A stretch of DNA of 5,363 nucleotides from JAUUZT01 sp964654015 (GTDB taxonomy: Bacteria; Chloroflexota; Dehalococcoidia; GIF9; AB-539-J10): positions 1 through 5,363 of the forward strand of contig CAZZHQ010000156.1 in the NCBI GenBank assembly GCA_964654015.1, read 5' to 3'. Numbering within the stretch: the stretch's first letter is position 1; each line of letters begins with the position of its first letter. Below, one piece after another: positions 5,113 through 5,363 of this stretch. Position numbers and translations under genes: made by a program. The notes under the pieces were generated by a model. The model had not been told where the DNA came from, ran no database searches, and saw nothing but the letters and a program-made list of their open reading frames with translations.

Positions 5113-5363
5113 ATCGTTCATTAGCTTTTATGCCATCAGCAATTGATGTGAGCTGTTTTCCCTTCGGCATTATAAATATGCAGCTTCCTCCGCTTCGCTC
5201 AGCCCAAACCTCTCCGGCAAGTCTTTTTTCTTTGGAGTCATCGTTGCTCCAATAAACATCGCCCTTGCTTTCGACAACCAGAAATTGCCTGTTCTCCAAT
5301 TCAGCAACGAAGTCGGGATAAAATCTATCCGTGGCAGTTGGCAACCAGAACGAATTATCAGGT
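5111..5363 (-). CDS. C-terminus of type III restriction / DEAD-box helicase R subunit (partial)
   Basis: The last 83 residues of a longer protein whose start lies beyond the right edge; the TTG at 5344 is an internal Leu codon, not a start. The visible part reads FWLPTATDRFYPDFVAEL, then QFLVVESKGDVYW, then DSKEKRLAGEVWAE and CIFIMPKG. The PD of YPDF and the E-x-K of VVESKG form the PD-(D/E)XK nuclease site usually found at the C-terminus of type III restriction subunit R (Res) proteins. The following N-DDSKEKR..GE.W stretch is also typical of that family. Motor motifs and any methyltransferase (Mod) gene would lie outside the window, so whether this is a full type III system or a stand-alone helicase-nuclease cannot be decided. 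It ends at a normal TGA with the key residues intact. Confidence 0.85.
   Translation of the reverse strand, partial: PDNSFWLPTATDRFYPDFVAELENRQFLVVESKGDVYWSNDDSKEKRLAGEVWAERSGGSCIFIMPKGKQLTSIADGIKANER

Overview
The window looks bacterial: compact genes, strong GGAGG-type ribosome binding sites, one well-supported TTG start, a bacterial lipoprotein signal, and no rRNA, tRNA, CRISPR array or recognisable insertion sequence. Base composition is mid-range. The small zinc-ribbon/sigma-region-4-like protein and the small lipoprotein resemble families I associate with Chloroflexota (Dehalococcoidia-type genomes). That placement is an inference from general resemblance, not from a marker gene.

Layout from left to right. 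(1) 1-415, minus strand: a CxxC/CxxC zinc ribbon followed by a sigma-70 region-4-like segment, cut by the left edge. (2) 664-1584, minus: a helical protein resembling DUF5677, with a terminator-like hairpin after it and a good promoter candidate before it. (3) A divergent control region with a perfect 15-bp inverted repeat at 1743-1757. (4) 1843-2307 and 2341-3429, plus: a two-gene operon of a DUF6998-like PD-(D/E)XK-fold protein and a two-TM membrane-anchored protein of unrecognised family. (5) 3430-3716: intergenic, with overlapping inverted repeats. (6) 3717-4145, plus: a small secreted lipoprotein. (7) 4187-4732, minus: a HEPN-like protein with an R-x4-H motif, convergent with the lipoprotein gene. 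A nested hairpin spans both stop codons. (8) 4733-5110: a gap of about 380 bases with several hairpins. (9) 5111-5363, minus: the C-terminus of a type III restriction / DEAD-box helicase R subunit carrying the PD...ExK nuclease motif, cut by the right edge.

Taken together this reads as an accessory, defence-flavoured region: a restriction enzyme end, a HEPN protein, a nuclease-fold protein and a membrane-anchored protein within 5 kb. The most interesting unit is the nuclease-fold + 2TM operon with the divergent DUF5677-like gene opposite it. A joint immune or stress function is only a hypothesis, because no catalytic assignment beyond fold-level motifs can be read here.
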